DNA of 64,000 nt. Origin: Chionoecetes opilio. Taxonomy: Eukaryota; Arthropoda; Malacostraca; Decapoda; Majidae. The stretch is from contig JACEEZ010021775.1 in the NCBI GenBank assembly GCA_016584305.1, forward strand, positions 207,001 to 271,000, in the 5' to 3' direction. The translations under genes and the position numbers were made by a program. Under the pieces are notes generated by a model, which saw nothing but the letters and a program-made list of their open reading frames with translations, was not told the origin of the DNA and did no database searches. Below, piece by piece: positions 53,700 through 64,000 of this stretch. How positions within the stretch are numbered: position 1 is the first letter of the stretch; the number at the start of each line of letters is the position of its first letter.

Positions 53700-55669
53700 T
53701 GCATGAAAACTGGCCATTTGCCAATAAGTCAAAATGGGCCTCAAGACACTTGTAAAACAGATCATGAACACTATTTGTTCAAGGTATTGATTTATGATGA
53801 TGTCATAGCAATGCTCCTAATAACAGTACAGTCTAGAAATACCCACAGCACTGATTCTGAGCAAAAACAAAACAAAAAAACCCACTAGTGCAGTAACCAC
53901 CGTGAGTGTATCATCAGTAGGTCTATTTAGTGCATCAAGTACTGGCATGGCTGGTCCTGGGTACACAATAAAGGAATCAGGCTTTGGATACATGAGGTGC
54001 ATCTCGGATCTGACTAGGAACACTCCATGCACTACTAGGCAGGCAGCCGTGTGTCTTGTGCCAGCCTATCACTGCCTTGTAGCAAGTGCCGGCGTCCTAC
54101 TGACAGCCACCTTCATCACCTGACCCACACACTCACTGCACCAGGAAGCAATATGCTAAAGTTCAATACTCTATACTCTTGACATAGGATTACTTTAAAA
54201 TAATAACTACATATGTATCATAGGCATACGTCACTTTTTTTTCATCTCTATAAGTAAGAAAATAAATCAATGCTTAAATTTATGTACAGCTCAACCATGG
54301 AGGTCAGGTGATGGTGAGGAACTCTTTGCTACTCAAAACAAGACACACATTCATTTGTGCACCATTTCCCTTCAATCTTAAACTATTTTGGCTTGTGATA
54401 AATTTAAAATAAGCAAAACAAAATAGCCACAAGCAAAATGAGGTGAGGGCAGTAAAGGAGAGAGGCAACATCCACTGAACCAAACATTCACTGCTTCAGA
54501 AAAGACCAGAGCCTGTTGGGCGTCTATCCATCATGACTTTACAGCCTTGCATAAGTCCCACAGCTTCATACTTAAGGCTATCTATAAAGAAATTTACACT
54601 AATGAAAGTAAACATAGACTGCTTTGATAGTTTTAAGAAAGATGTAGAGCAGACGAGAATGTTGTAGTGAATGTGGCAGAAGCATAAGTAGGAGGTGGGT
54701 TGCTGTACACTGGTGGAGAGATTGCAGTGAAGGGATCGGGGCATTCCACTCTTTCTTAGTTCTCAAAATTGCAAAAAGCACAACATTAAACTTGAGTGCA
54801 ATCTGTAAATGTATGGAAATTTTCAAAGTTACGTATGTATTTTCAACTTTGATAGGCAGTTGAATGCTCACTATAAGACCAGACTGATCAGCAATGTTAT
54901 GAAAATGACCATATTTACAGGACTCAAGGGGTGACACAGACCACAGTTAGGGGCGTTATGGCAGAAAAAACAAAAGAGCATCAGCATTAAAAAGACAACT
55001 GAAAAGATTCCACCCAGATGCCCATTCCTTTTCTTTTGGAGTTGAATTTTTACCTTTCAAAGATCTTTTCCGAAACACCCCTACAGCAGAGGCCCACATG
55101 TGCAGCATAACAAGAGTAGAAGTGTTTCTTGGTTAGTAAGTGAGACAGGTTTGGGGTTATGGGTCCAATTAATGTTTAGTAAAATAATTTAAGTTACTGA
55201 TTAACAGGCAGGGGAGGATCAGGTAGATGACGTACTTAGGACGTGATGACACGACATCTGTTTTAGACGTCTGAGGGAGAGCCTAAAACTGAATGATTTA
55301 TGTTTACTTGTATCATACAATGACTTCTCTTTTACATCATTCAACGGGCTCAGGTAAAATTGATGATAATAGTTTTAACTTAATAACATGAAGTTTGTGA
55401 ACACCAAGTCATATCAAAAGATGCAGAAAATGTGGATCCTCTATTATTTTCTTCTACATATACTGAGAAGGACACATGGCTCATACTTCCACAAGCACTA
55501 ATCTATTATCATAAACTGCTATTTTACAATACACCGATTCTCATCATTTGTCAGGAACTCCTAGGAAAAAAACTTGGGGAGTTCATTCAACTACAGTGAA
55601 AAGTTTTAGCCCCCAAGGTACATCTGTACATGTAACTCAAGCCAAATTCACACAATGCATTTTATGTTA

Positions 55670-55816
55670 AGAGATGCACGACCAGGTGACGTCTGCCAAT
55701 GTCTGCCACGGGCTGTGGCGACGGTCTGGCTGCACCAGTGTCGGGGAAGCTCTTGCTGACGGCAATTTTTTGGCAACATCGTGTTTGTACAAAAGTTGCC
55801 ACAACCGTGTGCATCT
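55670..55816. mobile_element. Possible short MITE with AGAGATGCAC ends
   Basis: The segment begins AGAGATGCACGACC and ends with the inverted counterpart GTGTGCATCTCT, giving roughly 12-bp terminal inverted repeats around about 120 bp of unrelated GC-rich sequence. Only one copy was noticed and no target duplication is clear, so this could be chance. Confidence 0.35.
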
Positions 55817-56068
55817 CTAAACTAAACAGCACCTTGAAAATTAATATACACTAACCTTGAAATCTGATGTGATAAAAATTGATTTTTTAAGGCCTTGCCT
55901 TATTTCTGCCACTAGACCAAAATATAGGGCTTCAATTAGTTAAAGCAATTATCTATAAACAATGAGTTTTGGGGATTTTAATAGGCTTCTGGCATTGCGA
56001 AATATTTCTAGAAAAATTATATTTTAATACCATTATCTTGTTGCTATAATGTTTCCCTGAGGACCACT

Positions 56069-56214
56069 AAGCCTTGCCAGCCCTAGAGGCACAGCAGCCG
56101 GCCACTGCCTTGCTGCCGCTGCCCTGAGCTGTGGCAGCCTCGTCACGGTCAGTCTCGCACAGCACGTTGTACAAGTCAGAGAGAATGAAAGGGAAAAACA
56201 CTGCAGTACAGAGA
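56069..56214 (-). CDS. Weak candidate alternative terminal exon in ankyrin intron
   Basis: On the minus strand a TACTGCAG acceptor near 56214 opens a frame compatible with the phase 1 of the preceding ZU5 exon. It reads VFFPFILSDLYNVLCETDRD and continues with an alanine, glycine and serine-rich stretch ending ASRAGKA and a TAG stop at 56067-56069. The stretch is GC-rich within AT-rich intron sequence, which is why it stands out. Use would give a short ankyrin lacking UPA and death domain. There is no family match, and the polypyrimidine tract lies after rather than before the AG. It could equally be a fragment of a repeat. Confidence 0.2.
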
Positions 56215-56306
56215 CAAAACAATAAAAAGTGCCTCAACAAAACTGACAAGTTGAAGCGTCCAAGCAGAACAAACAGTGGGAGAGCAGAGTTGGTCTTTCT
56301 GTGTTG

Positions 56307-56390
56307 TCACTGAGGGGGCGGACCACACACTCGCCCCCACCGCCACACACACTGAGGGGGCGGACCACACACACGCCCCCACCGCCACAC
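56307..56390. repeat. GC-rich 40-bp tandem duplication
   Basis: A unit of about 40 bp beginning CACTGAGGGGGCGGACCACA and including CGCCCCCACCGCCACACA occurs twice in direct succession with almost no difference. It contains GGGGGCGG and CCCCCACC boxes. No function can be assigned. Confidence 0.8.
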
Positions 56391-58434
56391 ATACCATGAA
56401 AACACAACACAAAGGATTTCCTCAGAGAATAGAGTGCCAAGTTAAAAGCTCTGTTGTATCTGTTACATCAAAATGAAAAGGCTACTTCGGTCTCAAAGCT
56501 TGAAGACTAAATATCTCTGGGCTTCACCACAGGTTTGTATTTTTATTTATCTTACTTTTGATAGGACTAATTCACCTTAGAGGAGGAAGAAGAAGATGAT
56601 GAATAGAAGAGGAAAAAGAGGAAGAAGAAAAAATCAGGATCTAGCCTCAAGGTTTCTAGGACGAAGAGCTAGGATGACTGCCTTGCCCTTACCTTACTAG
56701 TCACCACTGCACTAGGATACTAGCTAGAAATGTTTTGCACACCAATTCTTTGTTCACTTTGTGTTGCCAGTAAAACAAAACTGTACATATTCAATTCCAA
56801 CATGTGAATCAAAATCAAATATTTGAAAATGTTTTTGTTCCCATGCTGACTGTGAGGAACACTTTGTTTTTCCCTCAAAGAAGCTTTGAATAAAATAGAT
56901 GAATGGTTTGAGTTATTAGGAAGGGATGAAGAACTCAAAGCAAATACTAAAAAAAAAATTTAATAGCCATGAAAAATTGTGAGTGTAAAACATCAAAATA
57001 TACGTCCATAAATAAATCAAACATTAATTTTTTGGAACTTTTTAGGTGGGCGTATCTGCTAGTGAGATATAAAATCATAAAAAAAGCAAAGCTTCTGATG
57101 AGTGATGAAGAACAGTAGCGACATTAAGATAGAACACTTAAGTTGACAGGAATCAGAAGTTTGTAAAATGAAACTAACCTAAAATGTGAGCCACACAACT
57201 GCCTACAGGAGGGAGAGTTGAGAGACAACAAGTGTAGCAACAAACTAATGCTTGGCAGATGTACAGCCTCTCAAGAAGACAATACAGAGTGACTAGTAAG
57301 AAGACAAGGTTAAATAGCTACAAATATAGCACAGAACACAGATCTCATGGATTCTGAAATGAAGCCACAAGAGTAAGAGCAGTCATTTTCATGAGCTTGT
57401 AAACTACAAATATTCTAAATATGTTCCTTAGTAAGGCTGAGCTACTCATGATCACAGCTTTTCCTAGCCAAGGATGACGGCACGGCAGGAAGCTGGTGGA
57501 TTTCATTTGATTTGCTTACTGGTGATAATGGCAAGTTTTTTGGGTGAACAAGATATTATCTGAAATACTCCTTGAGAACAGAAATTAAAAACAAATGATG
57601 TACGTGTTACACACAACAGAGTAAAGAAAAAGATTTGTTTATATCTTTTGAATGTACAAACATACAAAGAATACACATCATATTACTGTAGGGAGTTTGG
57701 CACAATTTTTAACTTTGAAAATATAAAAAACTGCATGTCTGAATTTTTTTTCTTCTTTTGTTAAATTTTACTGTTGATTTATCTGTTCAACCAAAAAAAG
57801 CAGAAACAAATAAATAAAATCCAGCCAAGTTAGAGAGATGAGTGAGGCGGCGGCGGAGGCCTATAAAGGGAGGACCAGTGTGGTTCTCTGATATATTTTG
57901 CTGGTGGAAAAACATGCTCCCAGCGGCCTCCTGTTCTTTCCCTACACTCTTACAACACAAGGCTGGAAGCTTCATCTACACACCAGAAAAGATAATCAGT
58001 CTTGATGTAGAAGAGAAATATATTCTATTAGTGTTACGAAGACATCTTTCATCGGTTTGTGATATTTATTAACGCCTTAAATGGACGTGTGATGTGACCA
58101 TGACATAAGATGAGTGCTTATTCTTCTTAAGAATAATCTTAACAGTACCTTCTTGAGTGACACATTTATAGCTATTTCAACAGTGTGATGCACACATACA
58201 TCACACTTGATGCTATACTGGGCACATCACAATAAGGCAGAAATAAATATCATCTTACATATGTTTGATATGGTGGGGAAGTTTCAAAGAATAAAAGATA
58301 CCACAACATACTGAAAAAGAGGCAGGCATTTTCAAATACTTGAAGTATTGAATTCTCAAATTCACTGATTCTTGAAAAAACAACAAAAACTACAAGTTGT
58401 CCTATCGGCAAATAAAGAATGGAGCGACACTCAC

Positions 58435-58639
58435 CTGTGATGGAGCAGAGGAGGCGCAGGGTGGGCGCCTCGCCGGAGTACTGGTTGATCATGCCCTTGG
58501 TGGAGGCCTGGGGCACGGGGATGGTCAGGGTGATGGGCTTGTGGAACTTGCGGCGGCGGGGCTCCACGGTCACGATGGGCGACACGGCGACGCGGTTGCC
58601 CAGGAGCTTAGCGACCAGGTCAGTGGGGATGGGTTGAGC
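58435..58639 (-). CDS. Ank2: Ankyrin exon: second ZU5 domain, first part
   Basis: This 205-nt exon enters in phase 0 after a TCTGTTACAG acceptor and leaves in phase 1 at ATCACAG/GTGAGT. It encodes 68 residues starting [15 protein letters not shown]. The hallmark [17 protein letters not shown] block and [10 protein letters not shown] follow, both near-invariant in the second ZU5 domain of animal ankyrins. The ZU5-ZU5-UPA supramodule is the membrane-skeleton core of ankyrin. In known family members the spectrin-binding site is on the first ZU5 domain, which lies outside this window. The exon is strongly GC-rich compared with flanking introns, as expected for a constrained coding exon. Identification as ankyrin is very secure. 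Assignment to the Ank2 class rests on the giant tail downstream. Confidence 0.95.
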
Positions 58640-59479
58640 CTGTAACAGATGCACTGATACAGCCATCCCCTTCACATGTACAATGCTTCTCAGACCTGAA
58701 CTCAGGCTTGATTTAGGATTTTAGGAGGGAGCTTTAGTGCTTTGGCATGTACCATTTTCTACTTAAGAGCAGTGTATTCCCATAGCATTCTATTACAAGT
58801 TCAGAAATACACTTTGCAAGTACATTGTGCGATTTCAAGTTATCAGCTCCTTTCCTGAAGCTGCTTGCTATATTCATCATAAGATAAGTATGATGTGCTT
58901 TGAAAAACAAATATAATTTTAACTTTTTTGCAAAAACATTTTCTCATCTAATCTTAACTTTTCCCTCGACCTCCCTGGCTCTCAAGACCCAGGATGGAAA
59001 GTCAGGAAAATGAACACACTCGTCCAGCTTTTTGGTGATGAAGACTGACTTTGGCATGACAGAAGAGTGTTTCATAAAGTCTGCACATCAATACGCAGAC
59101 TTTGAGACAGATTGAGTGTTTATTATGAAAACTGCAATGCCTTTGGTCTATCTTCAGGATGAGCACTCAACAGACACTAGATTGTTACTAGATATTAAAA
59201 GACTATTTTTTTTTTTTTTACATCACAAAGGACTGGCCAAGGGCAAACAAAAAGGAGTAACAAAAAGCCCGCTTAGTTGCCAGTCCTTAAAAGTGGGACA
59301 GCCTGCTAGTGGATGTTCAATATACAGTTAGTGGTATAACTAAAGCTTCAAGATCATGCATGGCACAGATGTGACACGGATGGCATGGCGGCAAGTCTGA
59401 TCAGTGCTTGACTTTGCATGTTTAGTGTCCTTGACATTCTTAATTATTTTTTTCTTTTCTTTTGAAGCATATGAGATTG

Positions 59480-60960
59480 AAAGCTATGGCACATTAAGTT
59501 GACCACCCATATCCTGGACGCCATGTCTGTATCAAATTTTGGAAAAAATGGTAAATAGTCGTCTGATATGATTCTTGGAGCGCACAAAAAAAACCCATTT
59601 CTCTCCATCTCAGTAAACATCACTCCCTCACTGATGCTCTCCTTTCCTTATAATCAATCTATTGGGCATTAACATCACACCAACATCATGTGACCATCTT
59701 TTACGACCTCGAGAGAGCTGATGCCACTGCTTGGAGACGTGGCATTCTGCAGTCCTTGCATGACTTTGGTCAGAGGGGCTGCCTGCTTTTTTTCATTCAA
59801 AGCTTTTTATCCAACAGGGTTATAAGAGTTCGGGTCGGCCGCCTGCTATCCTCAGAACACTCACTCCCGGGTGGTATGCTTCAGGGCAGCGTCTTGAGTA
59901 TGAGTGAGGCTCTCTTCGCTACAGCCTTCCATGGCATGGCAGACGTCCTGCCTGAGGGGCCGCCTGACACAGTATGACGACTCTTTTGCAGCTTCAAGAA
60001 TGTCTGTTGTCAAGCAACTGCTTCAGCGGGCTATTGACAGGGTTTGTGAGTGGCCAAACTGTGGAGGTTTCCGTTTTTCTACGGCAAAGACTGTTGCAGT
60101 TGACACCTGCAGGAGCCGTGGGATCCATCCAGAGCCTGATCTCTGCCTCCCTGGCCACCACATGCCTTGCAATGCCTGGTTTTTAGGGCCATTGTTTGAT
60201 AGAAGACTGACGCAGGTCTTGCAACTTCATTTCATCAAGACTAAGGCTTGTACCAAGGGTCATGTGGCGGTCGAACGACGAACGACCGACGAAGGGTACC
60301 ATAAAAGGATATTTTTGTATATTTTGATAAGGAACGAAGAGCAACGACGACGGTCGGCGCGAAGACACGGGTGTCCCCGCGTCTTCGCCTGTAACCTACG
60401 ACCATCGTCGTTGCTCTTTGGTCCAAAAAATATCCCTTTTATGGTACCCTTCGTCGTTCGTCGCTCGACCGCCACATGACTCTTGGTACAAGCCTGAGTG
60501 CCTGCGAGGACCTATTTGAAGTACTCTCATACAGCACATGAAGAGCTGGTCGCTCAACACTCCAGCTACAGAGGACACTAACCCTGTACAAATTGGATTA
60601 CAAGTATGGGTGTGCAGTGTAGTCTTCTGCCACACCTGCTCGACTGTGCATGTGGGGTTCTGTGCACCGTGCTGTTGTTCGTCTGGCGACCGGGGTGTTC
60701 CGTTTGTCCCCTATTCCAAGTGTCATGGTGGATGCTGCCATCCTTCCACTGGATCTCCAGCGCCAGTCTTTGATGTTAAGATGTCAGCATCGCCTTCAAC
60801 GCCTGACTCAACAGCCTGGCGGACTGTGTCTAGTGAGTGCGAATCACAAATTTACTCAACCCGGCTAAGTTTATCCATAAGCCATTCAGTGTTCAGATCA
60901 AGGCTGTTCTGAGCCTTTGTGAGGCCATTGTTGTGCTGATTGGAGTACACAGGCCTATGA
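59480..60960 (+). pseudogene. Decayed non-LTR (jockey-like) retrotransposon reverse transcriptase
   Basis: Three-frame translation gives consecutive pieces of a non-LTR reverse transcriptase. They are MVNSRLI then FLERTK near 59550-59590, LHDFGQRGCLLFFIQSFLSN and the GMLQGSVLS catalytic-region block near 59755-59900, FRFSTAKTVAV near 60065-60100 and FDRRLTQVLQLHFIKTK near 60195-60250. After an interruption, VVRLATGVFRLSPIPS and LPLDLQRQSLMLRCQHRLQR follow at 60665-60800. The order matches jockey-clade elements common in arthropods. Stops and frameshifts occur throughout and the YADD-type motif is not intact, so it is dead. It lies antisense to ankyrin, probably in an intron. Confidence 0.8.
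60245..60494. mobile_element. 250-bp foldback element nested in the retrotransposon relic
   Basis: The first and last roughly 120 bp are near-perfect inverted copies. The ends read GGCTTGTACCAAG on the left and its complement on the right. The arms then pass through GTCATGTGGCGGTCGA and a GAACGACGAACGAC-type stretch to a centre near 60375. It splits the retrotransposon protein: the frame reads up to FIKTKA before it and LSACEDLFEVLS after it. There is no coding capacity, so it is a non-autonomous foldback or MITE. A clear target duplication was not resolved. Confidence 0.8.
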
Positions 60961-63829
60961 GACTCAGACCTTGGCTCCTTTCCCAAGTGACTTTCTGGAA
61001 AGGTCTTTTGAGTGGAAAGGCTCTTCCTTCACAAGACAAAGTTCTTACAAAGTGTACTAAGACACTGCTAACACTTCATCATTCAAACTTTCAGAGAAAA
61101 TTATCATAACAGAAATGTTTCTACAAAGTGGGTCATTTCTCAAATAGTACATTCAAATCTTTTCCAATACCTAATAAATGTTTCATAAAAAGTTGTAATG
61201 CTACATCACAGCTTCATCCATGGCTCTGCCAAGCATGAAACTCAGCTTGATAACACTATTTCATATTTTCATGTCATTACTATAACAAATACATTTTTTA
61301 ATTGAGATGTGCATTTATACTGTGACATCTAATATTATTAATCATAGTATTAATAATGGCAAAGAAATCTACAATCATGTGTTGGCACTGATCCCCATCC
61401 TCTGTTTTGGTATTTGTAATGCCGCCAAAGCACTGTTTCTGAACCCCTGGTCCTGCGGCGCCGGGCATGGCTGGCGTGGGCAGGCAGCCGAGCATTGCTT
61501 CCTTGCCTCTCCCTTCACCTCAGTCATGCACAGCCAGGAGGACTCTTAAGTGTAACTAAACCAAAGCCTATTTGATATATACTTTAGGTTTTGAGTTAAA
61601 CTTTTAAATACTATTCTTATGAAACCATATGAAGTAATGGTCCAATATTTTTGTGCATAATATGATATACTAATTTATGTTTGTTTTTTTGTCAAATTGT
61701 AAAGCACCATTGCTGCACTACACTGTCTTCAATGTTAAGAAAGTGGGAATGTGTACTTCATCAAATGACCATACAGGAACCAACAGATGTACAGTAGTTC
61801 TCTGAATCTGCGGTTCACATTTTGTACCAAAAAGATTTTACAAAATGGTGCTTCACAACAGACTTGCTTCCCACAACTAACAAGTAATGCCTACATGTTT
61901 ATTCAGTTTCATCATTTTCAATAAATGTTACGAGCAACACACGAGGCCCTTTCTGAGGCCCCTGCTTCAGTCAGACCCGAGGTGGAATGCATGTAACCTA
62001 GCAGCAGGAGCGAGGCTCGACACAGCATGGACAACAGAACAGCCAACACACACACACAGAAGCACACACATAGCACAAAAGATCAAAAGAAGGATGGATT
62101 TTACAAAAGCCCAATAAAATCAGTTAAACTGTGGTTACTATCAAAGTGTCTACAAGGTCAAGTGTCTCTGTGCTAATGTTAACTTTCAAGTCTACTTTCT
62201 TAACAACTACTTTGATGGCAAGAACTGATCCAATGCTGTAGTATCGAGCCTTGCTGACTGCACATTACACCCACTGTTAGACTAGATGGTGAAAACAAAC
62301 TTCATGCCACTTGCGTTAAACTAGGTTTATTGGGCATTTTTATCCAAGGCTGTGGTACAAACTAGCTAACATGGTTAGTTTGTGCTGCAGTTAGTATTAA
62401 GCCAAGCCAATAAGAGACAGAATTGCTATCAGTCACCCTCCATTCCAAGAAGAAGCTGGCAGAATGGAATGAGCTGTACAGTTCTTATTGTACCATATTA
62501 AACTGCCAGTGTCTTGTGGACACCAAAACAATAAAACTGGAAACATTAGTAGACTCTTAAAAATAACCTTGAACCCTTCACATGCAATATCATTCACATA
62601 TATCTATACACACAGGTGGACCCTCACTAAGGTGGCGCTGCCGGCCCCTGAGAGGCCCCGCATTAGTGATGACTACGCATTATAGAGGGCTGGCTTTTCA
62701 CCACCCTTCAAGTGCCTTATACATCAGTAAATAGATACTGTAAATCAAGGAAATGAAATATTAACTAAAAAGTAAATGAAATTTCATGAAGAACAGGTAA
62801 ATAAAAGGGTTCATGAACAATCCAGTTCATTTACTTAAGAAAGTTCACCACTTCTGCTTCCCAAGTGAAGGTCTAGAATTTACAGTACAGTACATATACT
62901 GAACTACTTTCTTTATCTAATGGATCCATGACGAGGGGAAACATACGAGACTTGATCAAAAACTACACAACCGTATTTTTTTGTTTGTAACCAGTGGTGA
63001 CCGTAAAGAGGACTGGCAATTGTTTGCATGCCACTCCACCTTGCAGAGCCTGACAGGCGGCCGTCACCGTCGCTCTTGTGCCGTGTTTGTCACAGTCGTC
63101 TCCGGACCAATAATGAAGGAACGAGTTGATCAAAGAATCTGCATTAATTCTTGTCAGAAACTCTATGACATGCAATCAGAGACAATTGAAAATATTTAGA
63201 GGACTTTAGGCAATGATGCGATGGGTGCTACACAGATCAAATAAAAATGGTATTACTGATGGCCGAACATCAGTTGGGAGCAACGCATATTCTGACAAGC
63301 CTTCAAACCAGCAGAAATCCAGAAATAGTTGAGAAAGTGTGGCGGATGACGCTCACAGGCACCAGAACAATATTAAAAAAGATTGAATGATATGGAAGTT
63401 TTGCAGAGATTCTACTGGCTGCAAGAGACCGCAGCTCTGGCAATGGCGACGGGTTGAGAACAGTTCTGCCCTCATAGCATTGCACCTCATACATGATTTC
63501 CTAGCCAACCACAGCCTTGCACCGGCGTGGCGGTCCCGGCGGCACCGTGGAGGAAGCTAAACGCCAAATCTGACGGACACGACGTAAGGCATTCTTGCTA
63601 AATTTGTTGCATGTATCCTTGTTTACATGTAGTCTAAGCCATGGATCCAGTGCATAAAGCAGCTTAGTGTAGGCATTGTATTGTAAATTCCAGCTCTTCA
63701 GTTTGGAAGCAGTGGTGATTAACTTTCTTAAGTGAACAGAATTACTGTACCTGTATCCTTTATTTACCCGTTCTTCACTAAAATGTCATTTGCATATTCC
63801 TGGCTTGTAGTTGTAAACTTGTGCCAACA

Positions 63830-64000
63830 GCAGGTGGTGGTGGCACTGCATCACCACAGTGGTGGTGGCACTGCCATCACAACAGTGGTGGTGGCACTGC
63901 CATCACAACAGTGGTGGTGGCACTGCCATCACAACAGTGGTGGTGGCACTGCCATCACACAGTGGTGGTGGCACTGCCATCACCACAGTGGTGGTGGCAC
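63830..64000. repeat. 26-bp minisatellite (GTGGTGGTGGCACTGCCATC unit)
   Basis: Near-identical units of about 26 bp built on CAGTGGTGGTGGCACTGCC repeat head to tail at least six times and run into the window edge. The first and fifth units carry small deletions. The full array length is unknown because it is cut by the window end. I see no coding role. Confidence 0.9.

Larger units (their letters stand above)
58640..64000. other. Upstream ankyrin intron or flank, no exon recognised
   Basis: This 5.4-kb stretch lies upstream (minus-strand sense) of the first ankyrin exon in the window. The next upstream exon must end in phase 0, and I could not find one. It holds a decayed non-LTR retrotransposon at 59480-60960 with a foldback element inside it, and a 26-bp tandem array at 63830-64000. 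The rest is AT-rich sequence with only short unsupported reading frames. Confidence 0.6.

Noticed and set aside
57842..58072. TATAAAG box in a GC-rich stretch with a short plus-strand frame
   Set aside because: One TATA-like motif without other promoter evidence, and the frame has no recognisable protein. It lies in an ankyrin intron.
61298..61495. GC-rich minus-strand frame upstream of the ZU5 exon as a possible upstream ankyrin exon
   Set aside because: The peptide does not resemble the ankyrin ZU5 region, and no donor in phase 0 fits.
62610..62690. Possible Tigger-type end (GGACCCTCACTAAGGTGGCG)
   Set aside because: Only one end seen, with no inverted partner inside the window.

Overview
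The window reads as an intron-rich, repeat-rich arthropod genome, most likely a decapod crustacean. The evidence is long dinucleotide tracts, many minisatellites, several families of short inverted-repeat transposons, a tRNA-derived SINE and a decayed arthropod-type non-LTR retrotransposon. There is no sign of bacterial or viral gene organisation. The species cannot be named from the sequence.

One gene occupies essentially the whole window on the minus strand, from beyond position 64000 to beyond position 1. It is the 3' part of a giant ankyrin, an orthologue of the insect Ank2 class. The conserved core lies at the high-coordinate end: second ZU5 domain (58639-58435 and the start of 48651-48350), UPA domain (48651-48350, 47492-47286, 45997-45862), death domain (45523-45324) and the conserved post-death-domain segment (44955-44719). 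The ankyrin repeats and first ZU5 domain must lie beyond 64000. After an 18-nt microexon and a 49-nt acidic exon comes a long disordered C-terminal tail. Its exons are 36172-35432, 34278-34114, 31228-31121, a 9,315-nt giant exon at 23754-14440, 14192-13872, 11929-11873, an 18-nt microexon at 8309-8292, 7772-6960, 6688-5141, 4853-4620, 4449-3871, and a last exon from 3136 that runs off the window end. The resolved exons add up to about 18.4 kb of coding sequence (about 6,100 codons) in this window.

All splice sites are inferred by eye from acceptor and donor consensus, reading-frame continuity and phase. A striking regularity supports them: every resolved internal tail exon has a length divisible by three and is phase 1 on both sides, so any subset can be skipped or joined without breaking the frame. 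The giant exon carries 15 spaced copies of an acidic T-D-x-E-D motif. Possible alternative terminal exons are seen at 12690-12494 and, weakly, at 9398-9310 and about 56214-56069.

The introns hold nearly all other structure: five copies of a roughly 210-bp element with TTAA ends (piggyBac-MITE-like), at least four different foldback palindromes (two lie 14 and 36 nt from ankyrin splice sites, one is nested in a dead retrotransposon), pogo-like and hAT-like MITEs, and tandem arrays with units of 7 to 73 bp, including a 1.7-kb array of 34-bp units. I found no other convincing protein-coding gene and no classical RNA gene.
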